From positions 214,963 through 278,962 of the forward strand of contig NZ_BMZP01000002.1 of assembly GCF_014652855.1 (NCBI RefSeq): a DNA stretch of 64,000 bases. The letters are read 5' to 3'. Source of the DNA: Novosphingobium pokkalii. GTDB taxonomy: Bacteria > Pseudomonadota > Alphaproteobacteria > Sphingomonadales > Sphingomonadaceae. Shown in pieces: positions 34,878-43,643 of the stretch (within the stretch, counting starts at the first letter, position 1; each line of letters begins with the position of its first letter). The position numbers and the translations under genes were made by a program. The notes beneath the pieces were generated by a model. The model had not been told where the DNA came from and did not search any database. It was given only the letters and a program-made list of their open reading frames with translations.

Positions 34878-35749
34878 GCCGGGACGGGCGCCAGCAAACG
34901 TGCGCGCAAGCCCGTATCCGCCGCCCCGCGCGGCGGCGTGGCCCCGAAGAAACGGCGAAACGCATGGTCGGCCTGGCCCACCAGCATCGCCAGGCCATCG
35001 ACCGTGGCAAACCCCGCTCCCCGCGCGCGGGCGAGCAGATCGGTCTCCAGCGGACTGGTGACAATGTCATAGAACACCGCGCCGGGCGGGGTGTGCGACA
35101 GATCATAGGCCAGCGGCGGCTGCCCGGCCATGCCGAGCAGCGAGGCATTGACCACCAGATCGAACAGTTGCGCCCGATCGTCGAACGCGAAATCGGTGGG
35201 ATCGGCGAAATGGGCACTGTCCACCGCATGATGGTTGTTGCCGCGCGCCAGTTCATCCAGCAGGGCCTGCGCCTTGGCCGGATCGCGCCCGGCCAGCACC
35301 ACGATGAAGCCGGCATCGGCCAGAGCCGCGACGATCGCCCGCGCCGCGCCGCCGGTGCCCATCACGCGGGCCATGCGCAGCAGATGGGTGTCTTCCAGCC
35401 AGGGCTTGAGCGGCTCCATGAAACCGGGCGCATCGGTGTTGTAACCCACCAGCGCGCCCGCTTCGGGCACGATCGTGTTGACGGCACCGATCCGCGCGGC
35501 CAGCGGATCGAGCCGGTCGAGCAGCGGGATCACCGCCTGCTTGTGCGGCATCGTCACGTTGCAGCCGCGCCAGGCCGGATCAGCGCGACGGCTGGCGAGA
35601 TAGTCGGCCAGGCCCTCGGCGCGCACATGGGCCTGCCGGTAATCGCCGGGAAGGCCCAGTTGCTCCAGCCAATAGCGGTGGATCACCGGAGACTTGGACT
35701 GGGCGATCGGATCGCCGATCACCTCTGCATAGGGAACCGCCTCGCTCAT
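34874..35749 (-). CDS. aroE: Shikimate dehydrogenase
   Basis: AroE reduces 3-dehydroshikimate with NADPH in aromatic amino acid synthesis. The 291-residue protein has [21 protein letters not shown] at the shikimate site, [17 protein letters not shown] with the catalytic Lys, GAVNTIV, and the nucleotide fold [20 protein letters not shown] then VVLAGRD. The ATG at 35749 overlaps the maf stop (ATGA). The C-terminus [15 protein letters not shown] is typical. Confidence 0.95.
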   Translation of the reverse strand: MSEAVPYAEVIGDPIAQSKSPVIHRYWLEQLGLPGDYRQAHVRAEGLADYLASRRADPAWRGCNVTMPHKQAVIPLLDRLDPLAARIGAVNTIVPEAGALVGYNTDAPGFMEPLKPWLEDTHLLRMARVMGTGGAARAIVAALADAGFIVVLAGRDPAKAQALLDELARGNNHHAVDSAHFADPTDFAFDDRAQLFDLVVNASLLGMAGQPPLAYDLSHTPPGAVFYDIVTSPLETDLLARARGAGFATVDGLAMLVGQADHAFRRFFGATPPRGAADTGLRARLLAPVPA

Positions 35750-36330
35750 GCCGCCAGTTCCCCGGCCTCGCGCAGCGCGCCGAGCAGCGCGAGCAGCGGC
35801 ATGCCCAGCACAGTGAAGTGGCTGCCCTCGATCCGCTCGAACAGTTGCACGCCCAGCGCCTCGATCCGGAACACGCCGACGCAGCCGGACACGGCGGGCC
35901 ATTCCCTGTCGAGATAGCTGTCGATAAAGCTGTCGGAAAGCCGGCGAACCTGAAGTTTTGCCGTCTCGCAATGGCGCCAGGTGACCGCGCCATCGCGCAT
36001 CAGCACGGCAGCGCTGTGCAGCAGCATGGTCTGGCCGGAAAAGAACGCCAGGTGCTCGGCCGCCTGGGCGCGGCTGACCGGTTTGTCGAAGCTGCGCCCG
36101 CACACTTCGACCAGCGAATCCCCGCCCAGCACCAGGCGGCCGGGCATGGCGGCGGACACCGGCATGGCCTTGGCCTCGGCCAGGATCTGCGCCACCTGGC
36201 AGCCAGGCACGCCGATCAGCTCGCGCTTGATCTCGCCTTCATCCACATCGGAGCTGCGCGCCTCGAACGGCACGCCGGCCGCCTCCAGCATGGCCTTGCG
36301 CGAGGCGCTTTGCGAAGCAAGAACGATCAT
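35746..36330 (-). CDS. maf: Maf family nucleotide pyrophosphatase
   Basis: Maf proteins hydrolyse non-canonical or modified nucleoside triphosphates. The 194-residue protein begins [22 protein letters not shown], with the SxSR motif, then [10 protein letters not shown] and [19 protein letters not shown], in which the usual ADT reads GDS with the Asp kept. [15 protein letters not shown] and [15 protein letters not shown] complete the domain. It overlaps PPSR upstream and aroE downstream by 4 bases each, all four genes PPSR-maf-aroE-coaE forming one coupled string. Confidence 0.93.
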   Translation of the reverse strand: MIVLASQSASRKAMLEAAGVPFEARSSDVDEGEIKRELIGVPGCQVAQILAEAKAMPVSAAMPGRLVLGGDSLVEVCGRSFDKPVSRAQAAEHLAFFSGQTMLLHSAAVLMRDGAVTWRHCETAKLQVRRLSDSFIDSYLDREWPAVSGCVGVFRIEALGVQLFERIEGSHFTVLGMPLLALLGALREAGELAA

Positions 36331-37169
36331 AGAGCCTTCATTCCCGAATTGGTCTCGGCGGCCGCCTTGCGCTCGTTGTAGAGCGTGATCACCGCCGCAG
36401 CGGTCTCCTCGATCGATCGACGCGAAACGTCAATCACCGGCCAGCCGTTGTCGGCAAACATGCGCCGGGCATATTGCACTTCGCGCGCCACGTGCTCGCT
36501 GTCGACATAGGCGGTCTCGGGCGCCTGGTTGAGCGAAAGCAGGCGGTTGCGGCGCACCGCGATCAGCCGTTCCGGGCTGGTCGTCAGCCCCACGATCAGC
36601 GGGCGGCGCACGGTGAACAGCGTGGGCGGCGGCGGGCTTTCCACCACGATCGGGATATTGGCCACCTTGTAACCACGGTTGGCGAGGTAGATCGAGGTGG
36701 GCGTCTTGGAACTGCGCGACACGCCCGCGAGCAGGATATCGGCCTCTTCCCAGTTTTCCCAGCCCACGCCATCGTCGTGGGCAATGGTGAACTGGATTGC
36801 GTCCACCCGCTGGAAATAGGCCTCGTCCATCATGTGCTGGCGGCCCGGCCGGCCCCGCGCTTCCTGGCCAAGCTGTTGTTCGAGCGCATTGGTCACGGCA
36901 TCGAGCGCGGCCACGCAGGGCAGGCCCAGCGTGGCGCAGCGCTGCTCCAGCCGGTCGCGGGTTTCGGTGTTGACGAGCGTAAAAAGCACTAGTCCCGGGT
37001 TGGCGGAAATTTCACCGAGGATGCGGTCTAGATGCTGTTGCGAGCGGACCATCGGCCAGAAATGGCGCACGACATCGGCGTCCTCGAACTGGGCAAGGGC
37101 CGCTTTCGCAATCATTTCAAGGGTTTCACCTGTCGAGTCAGAGAGCAGGTGAAGGTGCAGGCGCTGCAT
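36327..37169 (-). CDS. Pyruvate, phosphate dikinase regulatory protein (PPSR, DUF299)
   Basis: PPSR is a bifunctional ADP-dependent kinase and phosphate-dependent phosphorylase that controls PEP synthase or pyruvate phosphate dikinase. The 280-residue protein begins [25 protein letters not shown], with the P-loop-like [27 protein letters not shown] near residue 150. The start at 37169 is set by the family N-terminus. In Caulobacter and other alphaproteobacteria this gene and hemE flank the chromosome origin, as they do here. Confidence 0.93.
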   Translation of the reverse strand: MQRLHLHLLSDSTGETLEMIAKAALAQFEDADVVRHFWPMVRSQQHLDRILGEISANPGLVLFTLVNTETRDRLEQRCATLGLPCVAALDAVTNALEQQLGQEARGRPGRQHMMDEAYFQRVDAIQFTIAHDDGVGWENWEEADILLAGVSRSSKTPTSIYLANRGYKVANIPIVVESPPPPTLFTVRRPLIVGLTTSPERLIAVRRNRLLSLNQAPETAYVDSEHVAREVQYARRMFADNGWPVIDVSRRSIEETAAAVITLYNERKAAAETNSGMKAL

Positions 37170-37270
37170 GGAAACCCTTTGTGAACAGGCCGGCGCAAGG
37201 CTTTGCAGGGCCGCCGGGGTAACCCTGTGGAAAGCGCTAGGATAAACCACGGGACGAAACCGACGACAAG

Positions 37271-37294
37271 TTTCACCCCCGATTTCACCCCCGA
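37271..37294. repeat. Tandem direct repeat inside putative oriC
   Basis: TTTCACCCCCGA occurs twice in perfect head-to-tail copies (37271-37282 and 37283-37294). It lies 23 bases left of the GANTC cluster and may be a binding site for an origin regulator. Confidence 0.7.
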
Positions 37295-37336
37295 TGCGAG
37301 TCCTTCCCCGGCCGTTTCATCCCCATGGGAACAGCC

Positions 37337-37357
37337 TTTCCCACAGCCTGTGGGAAT
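37337..37357. repeat. Paired inverted DnaA-box-like sites
   Basis: TTCCCACA (37338-37345) and TGTGGGAA (37349-37356) form a perfect 8-bp inverted repeat with a GCC spacer. Each half resembles a DnaA box, and the right arm overlaps the GAATC at 37354-37358. Confidence 0.55.
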
Positions 37358-37535
37358 CGAGGAGAAGTTTGACTTGCACCGGGAGTCATCGGGATTCGCA
37401 CCCGGCGATTTTTGTGGAGCATCCGGGACAAATCGGGCAGAGCCTTGCTATCCCCGGTTTCCACAGGGCCAACTACTTTCATCATCCCCTTTAATAAGAT
37501 TCTATTTTTTTTGATTGGATTGGAAAAAGACAAGG

Positions 37536-38564
37536 ATGCCCGGTCCCATTCTCGAAACGCTCTGCGGCCAGAACCTTTCCCGTCGGCCAATCTGGCTGAT
37601 GCGCCAGGCCGGCCGCTATCTGCCCGAATATCGCGCGCTGCGGGCCAAGAAGGGCGGGTTCCTCGAACTGGTCTATGACACCGACGCCGCAGCCGAGATC
37701 ACGCTCCAGCCGATCCGCCGCTTCGGGTTCGATGGCGCGATCCTGTTTTCCGACATCCTGATCGTGCCCTATGCCATGGGCCAGGACCTGACGTTCACCG
37801 CCGGCGAGGGACCGCGGCTGTCCCCTCCGCTGGTGGATAGTGCCCTGAGTGCCCTCCAGGGCGTGCCAGAGCGCCTTGCGCCGATCTACGCTACCGTGGG
37901 GAAGGTCAGGGCCGCCCTTGGCCCGCAGACCACCCTGCTGGGCTTTGCCGGCAGTCCCTGGACCGTGGCGACCTACATGGTGGCGGGCGAGGGCAGCCGC
38001 GACCATCACGAGACGCGCAGCTATGCCTATCGCGATCCGGACGCGTTCCAGGCCATCATCGACGCCATCGTCGAGGTGACCATCACTTATCTGTCCGGCC
38101 AGGTGGAAGCGGGCGCGGAGGGCCTGCAACTGTTCGACAGCTGGGCCGGCAGCCTGGCCCCGGCGGAATTCGAACGCTGGGTGATCGCGCCCAATGCCCG
38201 CATCGCTGCGGCCATGCAGGCGCGCTATCCCCATGTGCCGGTCATCGGCTTTCCCAAGGGCGCCGGGGAAAAGCTGGCGGCCTATGCCCGCGAAACCGGG
38301 GTCAATGCCGTGGGCGTGGATGAAACCATCGATCCGCTGTGGGCCGCCCGTGAACTGCCCGCCGGCTTGCCGGTGCAGGGCAATCTCGATCCCCTGCTGC
38401 TGCTCTCGGGCGGGGCGGAGCTGGAGCGCCAGACCCTGCGCGTGCTCGATGCCTTTGCCGATCGCCCGCACGTGTTCAACCTGGGCCATGGCATCGGCCA
38501 GTTCACCCCGATCCCCCACGTCGAGCAGTTGCTCGCCATCGTACGGGGCTGGGAGCGCGCTTGA
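37536..38564 (+). CDS. hemE: Uroporphyrinogen III decarboxylase
   Basis: HemE removes four acetate carboxyls from uroporphyrinogen III to give coproporphyrinogen III. The 342-residue protein starts MPGPILETLCGQ and has RRPIWLMRQAGRYLPEYRALR, the invariant substrate-binding segment, then GFDGAILFSDILIVP with the catalytic Asp and GFAGSPWTVATYMVAG. The C-terminus FNLGHGIGQFTPIPHVEQL is standard. AAGACAAGG precedes the ATG at 37536. It is the first rightward gene from the putative origin; its stop overlaps the start of the TlpA-like gene. Confidence 0.97.
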   Translation: MPGPILETLCGQNLSRRPIWLMRQAGRYLPEYRALRAKKGGFLELVYDTDAAAEITLQPIRRFGFDGAILFSDILIVPYAMGQDLTFTAGEGPRLSPPLVDSALSALQGVPERLAPIYATVGKVRAALGPQTTLLGFAGSPWTVATYMVAGEGSRDHHETRSYAYRDPDAFQAIIDAIVEVTITYLSGQVEAGAEGLQLFDSWAGSLAPAEFERWVIAPNARIAAAMQARYPHVPVIGFPKGAGEKLAAYARETGVNAVGVDETIDPLWAARELPAGLPVQGNLDPLLLLSGGAELERQTLRVLDAFADRPHVFNLGHGIGQFTPIPHVEQLLAIVRGWERA

Positions 38565-39058
38565 TCGCGCGGGCGGTTCGGCGCGGCCTGACCCGGCTCG
38601 GCGTGGTGCTGGCGGCCCTGGCCCTTGGCTTGCCCGCCCATGCCGCGCCGGATCGCCTGCCACCGCTAGCCACCACCACGCTCGACGGGCAACCCTTCGC
38701 GATTAATCCGGCGGCCCACGCGGTGGTGGTCGTGCATTTCTGGGCCACCTGGTGCGCGCCGTGCCGGGCCGACATGCCGATCCTCGATGCCGCATTCCAG
38801 CGCCACCGCAATGACGGCCTGCGCATGGTCGGCATTTCGCTCGACACAGCGGCCAGCCGCAGCCGCATCCTGGCCGGCGGCATGGGCGTGCATTTCCCGC
38901 TGATCCGCGCCAGCGACACCCACTTGCGCCCGCGCGACCTGCCCACCGCTCTGCCGGAAACGCGCATCTATGACCGTGATGGCACCGTGCTGGCGCGGTT
39001 CGGCCCGCTGGACGCGGCCCGCTTTGCCCAGGCGCTCGACACGGCATTGGCGCGCTGA
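38561..39058 (+). CDS. TlpA-like thiol-disulfide oxidoreductase, exported
   Basis: The 165-residue product has an N-terminal hydrophobic signal (LGVVLAALALGLPAHAA) and a thioredoxin fold. The CxxC active site is in VVVHFWATWCAPCRADMPIL near residue 65. ALPETRIYDRDGTVLARFGP carries the cis-Pro region typical of TlpA/ResA. The start is probably TTG at 38561, overlapping the hemE stop by four bases (TTGA), which implies coupled translation. It should reduce or oxidise periplasmic thiols; a link to haem proteins is suggested only by neighbourhood. Confidence 0.82.
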   Translation: MIARAVRRGLTRLGVVLAALALGLPAHAAPDRLPPLATTTLDGQPFAINPAAHAVVVVHFWATWCAPCRADMPILDAAFQRHRNDGLRMVGISLDTAASRSRILAGGMGVHFPLIRASDTHLRPRDLPTALPETRIYDRDGTVLARFGPLDAARFAQALDTALAR

Positions 39059-39105
39059 GCCATTCCCCGCTTGCGTTGCGGCGGGGGCTGGTTACGCATG
39101 CAACC

Positions 39106-41298
39106 ATGAACACGATCAAGCTTTCGCTCGCGGTGCTGGCCCTCGGCACGGCGCCCGTCGCATTCGCCGCGCCTGCCGCGCCTGCTAACCCCGCGCCCGC
39201 CACCCCGTCCAGCCAGGCTCCGGCCATGACGGCGCAGGATCTCGTCACGCTGCCGCGCCTTGGCAATGTCACCGTCTCGCCCGACGAGCGCCTGGCCGCC
39301 TATACCGTCACCACCACCGATCCGCGCAGCTACCAGCGCAGCACGGCGCTGTGGCTGCTCCCGCTCGGCACCAAGGGGGCAACGCCGGTCAAGCTGGCCT
39401 GGCAGGGCAGCCTGAGCGATCCCGCTTTCGCGCCGGACGGGCGGCTGTGGTTCCTGTCCGACAAGGATGGCAAGACCGCGCAGGTCTGGTCGGTGCTGCC
39501 CGGCGCCGATGGCAGCGCCGGTGGGCCGCGCAAGGTGACCGATCTGGCCGCCGAAGTCGCCGGGTTCAAGCTGTCGCCCGATGGCCGGCGCCTGGCGGTG
39601 TGGGGCGATATCGCCCGCGCCTGCCCCACGTTTGGCGGCTGTGCCGATCTGCCCCACGGCGATGGCAATCTCGGCCTGCCGGGGCCGGGAACCGGCCGCC
39701 TCTATCAGGATGGCGCCGGCTTCGTCCGCCACTGGGACGCCTGGGAAACGCCAGGCATCCACAGCCGCATCTTCGCTTTTGCGCTCAACAGCAGCGGCCA
39801 GGTCGATCCCGCCAGCGGCCACGCGCTGGATGGCGATCCGGCCAAGGGTGGCCTGACGGGCGACGCACCGAGCAAGCCGTTCGGCGATGGCAGCGAACTT
39901 GCGTGGAGCGCCGATTCCACCGCCGTGATCTATGCCGCGCGGCAGGCCGATCGCGACGAGCCGCGCTCGACCAATCTTGACCTGTGGTGGGCGCCGGTCG
40001 ACGGCAGCGCGCCGCGCAATCTCACCGCCGCCAACCATGGCACCGACACCACCCCGGCGGTTTCGCCCGATGGCCGCTGGCTGGCCTGGGCGGCAATGGC
40101 GCGCCCCGGTTACGAGGCCGATCGCCTGGTCGTGCAGCTCATGGACCTCAAGACCGGCAAGAGCCGCGCGCTGACCCAGGACTGGGACCGTTCGGCCAGC
40201 TCGCTGGCGTTCACGCCCGACAGCAAGGCGTTGATCGTCACGGCCGAGGATGTGCTGGATACGCCTGCCTTCCGCGTCGATCTCGCCAGCGGCCAGGCCA
40301 CGCGCCTGTCGTTCCAGAAGGGGCGCGAAGGCCATGTGGCGCAGATCATCCCGCTCAAGGATGGGGCCTTCCTGCTCAAGCGCGATGCCGTCGATGCCGC
40401 GCCGGAACTTTATCTGGGCAAGCCCTATCTGGGCAAACTTGGCCGCCCGGCACAGCGCCTGACCGATCTCGATGCCAGCGCGCTTCGGGCCATGGCGCCG
40501 GTCGCGGTCGAGCGCTTCTCGTTCGCCGGGGCCAATGGCGATACCGTCTGGGGCCAGATCCTCAAGCCGGCCGGCACCACCGGCAAGCTGCCCACCGTGC
40601 TGCTGGTCCACGGCGGGCCGCAGGGCTCGTTCAACGATAGCTGGTCCACCCGCTGGAACCCGCGCCTCTGGGCGGCGCAGGGCTATGCCGCGATCACCAT
40701 CGATTTCCATGGTTCGACCGGCTATGGCCAGGCATTCACCGACAGCATCAACCAGGATTGGGGCGGCAAGCCGCTCCAGGACCTGCAACTCGGCATGGCC
40801 GCCGCTGCGGCCAAGGATGGCGCGGTCGATCCATCCAACGCCTGCGCCGCCGGCGGCAGCTATGGCGGCTACATGATGAACTGGATCGAAGGGCAGTGGC
40901 CCGATGCGTTCAAGTGCATCATCCAGCACGATGGCGTGTTCGATGCCCGCGCCATGGCCTATGAAACCGACGAGCTGTGGTTCGACGAATGGGAACACGG
41001 CGGCCACGCCTATTTCGAGGCGCCCGAAGCCTTTGAAAAGTGGAATCCGGTGAACCACGTGGCCAAGTGGAAGACGCCGATGCTGGTGATCACCAGCGAA
41101 AACGACTTCCGCATTCCCTATACGCAGGGCCTGGCCAGCTTCGCCGCGCTGCAACGCCGGGGCATTCCGTCAGAGCTGCTGGTGTTCCCGGACGAAAACC
41201 ACTGGGTGCTCAAGGCCAAGAACTCGCTCCAGTGGCACCAGAGCGTGTTCGGCTGGCTGGCCCGCTGGCTCAAGCCCACCCAGCCTGTGGGCAAGTAA
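39106..41298 (+). CDS. S9-family prolyl oligopeptidase-like serine peptidase, exported
   Basis: The 730-residue protein has a signal peptide (LSLAVLALGTAPVAFAAPA), an N-terminal beta-propeller with repeated SPDGRxLAxxA motifs, and a C-terminal alpha/beta-hydrolase domain from about residue 480. The catalytic triad is visible as Ser in AAGGSYGGYMMNW, Asp in TSENDFRIPY and His in DENHWVLK. This is the dipeptidyl-peptidase IV/acylaminoacyl-peptidase type, cleaving short peptides in the periplasm. The start at 39106 gives the signal directly; a GTG-less upstream extension from 39076 is not signal-like. Confidence 0.92.
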   Translation: MNTIKLSLAVLALGTAPVAFAAPAAPANPAPATPSSQAPAMTAQDLVTLPRLGNVTVSPDERLAAYTVTTTDPRSYQRSTALWLLPLGTKGATPVKLAWQGSLSDPAFAPDGRLWFLSDKDGKTAQVWSVLPGADGSAGGPRKVTDLAAEVAGFKLSPDGRRLAVWGDIARACPTFGGCADLPHGDGNLGLPGPGTGRLYQDGAGFVRHWDAWETPGIHSRIFAFALNSSGQVDPASGHALDGDPAKGGLTGDAPSKPFGDGSELAWSADSTAVIYAARQADRDEPRSTNLDLWWAPVDGSAPRNLTAANHGTDTTPAVSPDGRWLAWAAMARPGYEADRLVVQLMDLKTGKSRALTQDWDRSASSLAFTPDSKALIVTAEDVLDTPAFRVDLASGQATRLSFQKGREGHVAQIIPLKDGAFLLKRDAVDAAPELYLGKPYLGKLGRPAQRLTDLDASALRAMAPVAVERFSFAGANGDTVWGQILKPAGTTGKLPTVLLVHGGPQGSFNDSWSTRWNPRLWAAQGYAAITIDFHGSTGYGQAFTDSINQDWGGKPLQDLQLGMAAAAAKDGAVDPSNACAAGGSYGGYMMNWIEGQWPDAFKCIIQHDGVFDARAMAYETDELWFDEWEHGGHAYFEAPEAFEKWNPVNHVAKWKTPMLVITSENDFRIPYTQGLASFAALQRRGIPSELLVFPDENHWVLKAKNSLQWHQSVFGWLARWLKPTQPVGK

Positions 41299-41309
41299 GC
41301 TGAAAACCG

Positions 41310-41348
41310 GGGGATAGCGAGGGAAGCCGGGGCTTTTTCGCTATCCCC
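41310..41348 (+). terminator. Hairpin between convergent S9 peptidase and barrel genes
   Basis: GGGGATAGCG (41310-41319) pairs perfectly with CGCTATCCCC (41339-41348). The loop holds GCTTTTT. It lies 11 bases after the S9 stop and 20 bases before the convergent stop, so it could serve both. Confidence 0.6.
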
Positions 41349-41368
41349 ACAAGCCCTATCCCGTGCGG

Positions 41369-42334
41369 TCAGAACCGCGCGGTCAGCCCGGCGGCCAGGT
41401 TCACGCGCGGGGCAAGCTGCCAGCCGATCACGCGCTGGTAGAGCGGCAACTGGACATGGGCAAAGGCCGACATCCGCCCGCCCAGCGGCGCGGTGAGGCC
41501 CGGGGCGATATAGACCTGCTCGCCCCCGCTGTTCTCCACGTCGGCATTGAGGCCGCTGTCCTGCGCGTTGATGCGGGCATTGACCTGCAATTGCGGCACC
41601 ACCCGGCCCAGCCCGAGCCATTGCACCGCAACCGACCCTTCACCGATCGTGCCGGGCCGATAGTCTTCGCGGGCGTTGAGCGCGATCTGGGCCTGGGCCT
41701 GGAGCATGATCGCCCAATCCCGGCCGAGCCGGCGATAGTGATAGGCGCCGATCACCGCCTGGGTCGTGCCGGTGCCGGGTTGCAGGCCGCGATCGACCAC
41801 TTCGCCCTGCGCCGGGCCGCTGTGGAAGGTCTGGTGAAAGCCGCCGGTCGGCAGCACCAGCCCGAACTGGAGCCCGGTGACGCCACCGGGCGTGGACAGC
41901 CCCTGCCAGCGCGCGGTGACGCGGATATCGCCCAGGCCATGCGTGCGCGAGCGGCTCTCGCTCTCGGTATCCTCGGCAATCGTGGCGTGGGGGCGAATTA
42001 CCAATGGCACGGCCACGTTGATGCCCCAGTCGCTCGCAAACTGCCGGTCATAGCTGGCGGTGACATAGACATTGTCGGTCCAGCGTTCGATTTCGTGATC
42101 GTTGGGCAGGGGCAGCTTGCTGGTGTCCACGCGGCTGGTGCCACTGCGCAACTGGCTTTGCGGCACATAGTCCACGCGCAGGGTGGCGGCCTGGCCTGGC
42201 TGGGTCACCAGTCCCTGGTTGAGCCAGTCGGCGGTAAACGTGCAGCCGCAACTGGCGCAGGCGAAAGCGGCCGATGGGCTGAGCACAAACGCAACGGAGG
42301 CAGCCGCAAGGGCTGCGGGAAGGGAACGGGTCAT
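41369..42334 (-). CDS. Outer-membrane beta-barrel (transporter-like) protein with N-terminal Cys cluster
   Basis: The 321-residue protein has a signal peptide (residues about 1-25) immediately followed by CASCGCTFTADWLNQ. The rest is built of amphipathic strands with alternating hydrophobics (VYVTASYDRQFASDWGINV, AVIGAYHYRRLGRDWAIML, LQVNARINAQD) and ends in NLAAGLTARF with C-terminal Phe, so an outer-membrane barrel is likely. The CxxCxC group right after cleavage might bind a metal. The DUF2946 gene upstream on the same strand is often near metal-handling genes; the function here is not known. Confidence 0.7.
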   Translation of the reverse strand: MTRSLPAALAAASVAFVLSPSAAFACASCGCTFTADWLNQGLVTQPGQAATLRVDYVPQSQLRSGTSRVDTSKLPLPNDHEIERWTDNVYVTASYDRQFASDWGINVAVPLVIRPHATIAEDTESESRSRTHGLGDIRVTARWQGLSTPGGVTGLQFGLVLPTGGFHQTFHSGPAQGEVVDRGLQPGTGTTQAVIGAYHYRRLGRDWAIMLQAQAQIALNAREDYRPGTIGEGSVAVQWLGLGRVVPQLQVNARINAQDSGLNADVENSGGEQVYIAPGLTAPLGGRMSAFAHVQLPLYQRVIGWQLAPRVNLAAGLTARF

Positions 42335-42382
42335 TGTTGGATATCCCGATGGCGGCCCTCCGCCGCTCGGGGCAGGGGCCGG

Positions 42383-42811
42383 TTATGCTGTTGGACGGAG
42401 GGGCGCGAACCGAGCCACAGGTGGCGCGCGGGCCGGGGGCCGGGTGCGCGCGATCGCGGCCAGGGCCAGCGCGGCGGCCAGCGCCGGGGCGATCAGCCCG
42501 ACCAGCGGCGCGGGGCCGGGCAGGGCAGGTGGCTCGCCACCACCCAGCAGCGCTTCGGCCAGCACGCCAAACGCGCAGGGGCCGGGGTTGGCCCGGTTGC
42601 TATCGCTGCCCTTGCCGGGTTTGGTGGCCAAAGTGATGGTGCGGATCGTGGCAGGTCCGCTGCCATCGCACAGCGTCACCACCAGGCCACCGGCGCGATC
42701 GGCCACCGGCATCATGCCCGGCGGGATCAGCACGCGCAGGCCCAGCACCAGGGCCAGGATCACCAGGCCCAGGCGCGGATGGCGCATCAGCAATCGGCGG
42801 CCGGCCTGCAA
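42383..42811 (-). CDS. DUF2946 family membrane protein
   Basis: The product is 134-142 residues (ATG 42787 or 42811). The sequence GLVILALVLGLRVLIPPGMMPVADR and VVTLCDGSGPATI, followed by a Cys in NPGPCAFGVL and a second hydrophobic helix, matches DUF2946, a small inner-membrane family of unknown function sometimes found with copper genes. It precedes the barrel gene by 48 bases in the same direction and is divergent from hemJ. Confidence 0.75.
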   Translation of the reverse strand: MQAGRRLLMRHPRLGLVILALVLGLRVLIPPGMMPVADRAGGLVVTLCDGSGPATIRTITLATKPGKGSDSNRANPGPCAFGVLAEALLGGGEPPALPGPAPLVGLIAPALAAALALAAIARTRPPARAPPVARFAPLRPTA

Positions 42812-42946
42812 CGCTTGGTTCCCCCCTGCACGCCTATCCTACCCGAGGGGGCAAGGTTCTTGCAATCGGCGTTGCAAAGGGCGAGATGGCAGGGAAAGCT
42901 GTTCGCTTCGTTCTCCCACGCTGTTTCCCCAAGCTGGAAGACCCTC

Positions 42947-43390
42947 ATGCTCCAGGTGCTCTCGATGCTCTATCTCTGGCTCAAGGCCGGCCATGTCATT
43001 TTCGTGATCTTCTGGATGGCGGGCCTGTTCATGCTGCCCCGCCTGTTCGTCTATCACCAGGAAACCCCGGTCAATTCGCCCGAAAACGCGGTGTGGACCG
43101 ATCGCGAGCGCAAGCTGATGAAGATCATCATGGCGCCCAGCGTGGCCGTGGTGTGGATCCTGGGGCTGGCCATGGCCGTGACCGGCGGCTGGTTCACCCA
43201 GGGCTGGCTCCATGCCAAGCTGCTGCTCGTCGTGGCGCTGACCGCCTATCACATCTGGCTGGCGCGCTATCACCGCGCCCTGGCACGCGGCGAGCGCCGC
43301 CTCACCGGCAAGCAGCTTCGCCTGCTCAACGAAGTGCCCGGCGTGCTCGGCGCGATCATCGTCATCCTGGTGATCATCAAGCCATTCTAA
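42947..43390 (+). CDS. hemJ: Protoporphyrinogen IX oxidase HemJ
   Basis: HemJ oxidises protoporphyrinogen IX to protoporphyrin IX in many alphaproteobacteria that lack HemG and HemY. The 147-residue integral membrane protein has four helices; conserved His, Arg and Lys residues lie in LWLKAGHVIFVIFWMAGLFM, PRLFVYH and LLVVALTAYHIWLARYHRAL. The C-terminus NEVPGVLGAIIVILVIIKPF is typical of the family. Start at ATG 42947, or 42965. It sits between hemE and rho on the origin-proximal arm. Confidence 0.92.
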   Translation: MLQVLSMLYLWLKAGHVIFVIFWMAGLFMLPRLFVYHQETPVNSPENAVWTDRERKLMKIIMAPSVAVVWILGLAMAVTGGWFTQGWLHAKLLLVVALTAYHIWLARYHRALARGERRLTGKQLRLLNEVPGVLGAIIVILVIIKPF

Positions 43391-43403
43391 CAGAATGATA
43401 AAG

Positions 43404-43427
43404 CCCCCTCCTCTTCAGAGGAGGGGG
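43404..43427. repeat. CCCCCTCCTCT hairpin repeat
   Basis: An 11-bp perfect stem CCCCCTCCTCT/AGAGGAGGGGG with a 2-base spacer lies 13 bases after hemJ, followed by TTGGGGGTGGTGG and, downstream, CCAACGCCACCC and three ACCCGC copies (43459-43476) that can pair with it. The shape is that of a dispersed intergenic palindrome; it may also terminate hemJ. Confidence 0.7.
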
Positions 43428-43643
43428 TTGGGGGTGGTGGAAACCAGGCACCAACGCCACCCGCACCCGCACCCGCGCCCCCACCCACCATTCCTCAATT
43501 GACGCGGCCCGATTCCCGGCATATCGCCGCGCGTGACCGGCATTCACCGCATCGCACCTGTCGCGATGCCAAGGCCCGCTTTCTCCAAGCCCTTCGGCCC
43601 GCCGGCCATTTTCCAGCCTAATTCCGCTGACGGAACACACGCA

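Larger units (their letters stand above)
37170..37535. other. oriC: Putative chromosome replication origin (oriC)
   Basis: This gap separates divergently oriented PPSR and hemE genes, the pair that flanks the Caulobacter origin. DnaA-box-like 9-mers occur at 37226-37234 (CTTTCCACA on minus), 37337-37345 (TTTCCCACA), 37349-37357 (ATTCCCACA on minus), 37413-37421 (TGCTCCACA on minus) and 37457-37465 (GTTTCCACA). GANTC sites occur at 37298, 37354, 37383, 37393 and 37498. A tandem 12-bp repeat TTTCACCCCCGA lies at 37271-37294. The AT-rich tract 37471-37530 could be the unwinding element and also holds the hemE promoter. Confidence 0.75.

Noticed and set aside
37271..37294. Possible CRISPR-like repeat
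   Set aside because: Only two 12-bp copies without spacers; no array or cas genes in the window.
41363..43390. Long frame fused to the front of hemJ
   Set aside because: Only the last 147 codons resemble HemJ; the upstream part is antisense to the barrel and DUF2946 genes. Start set at 42947.
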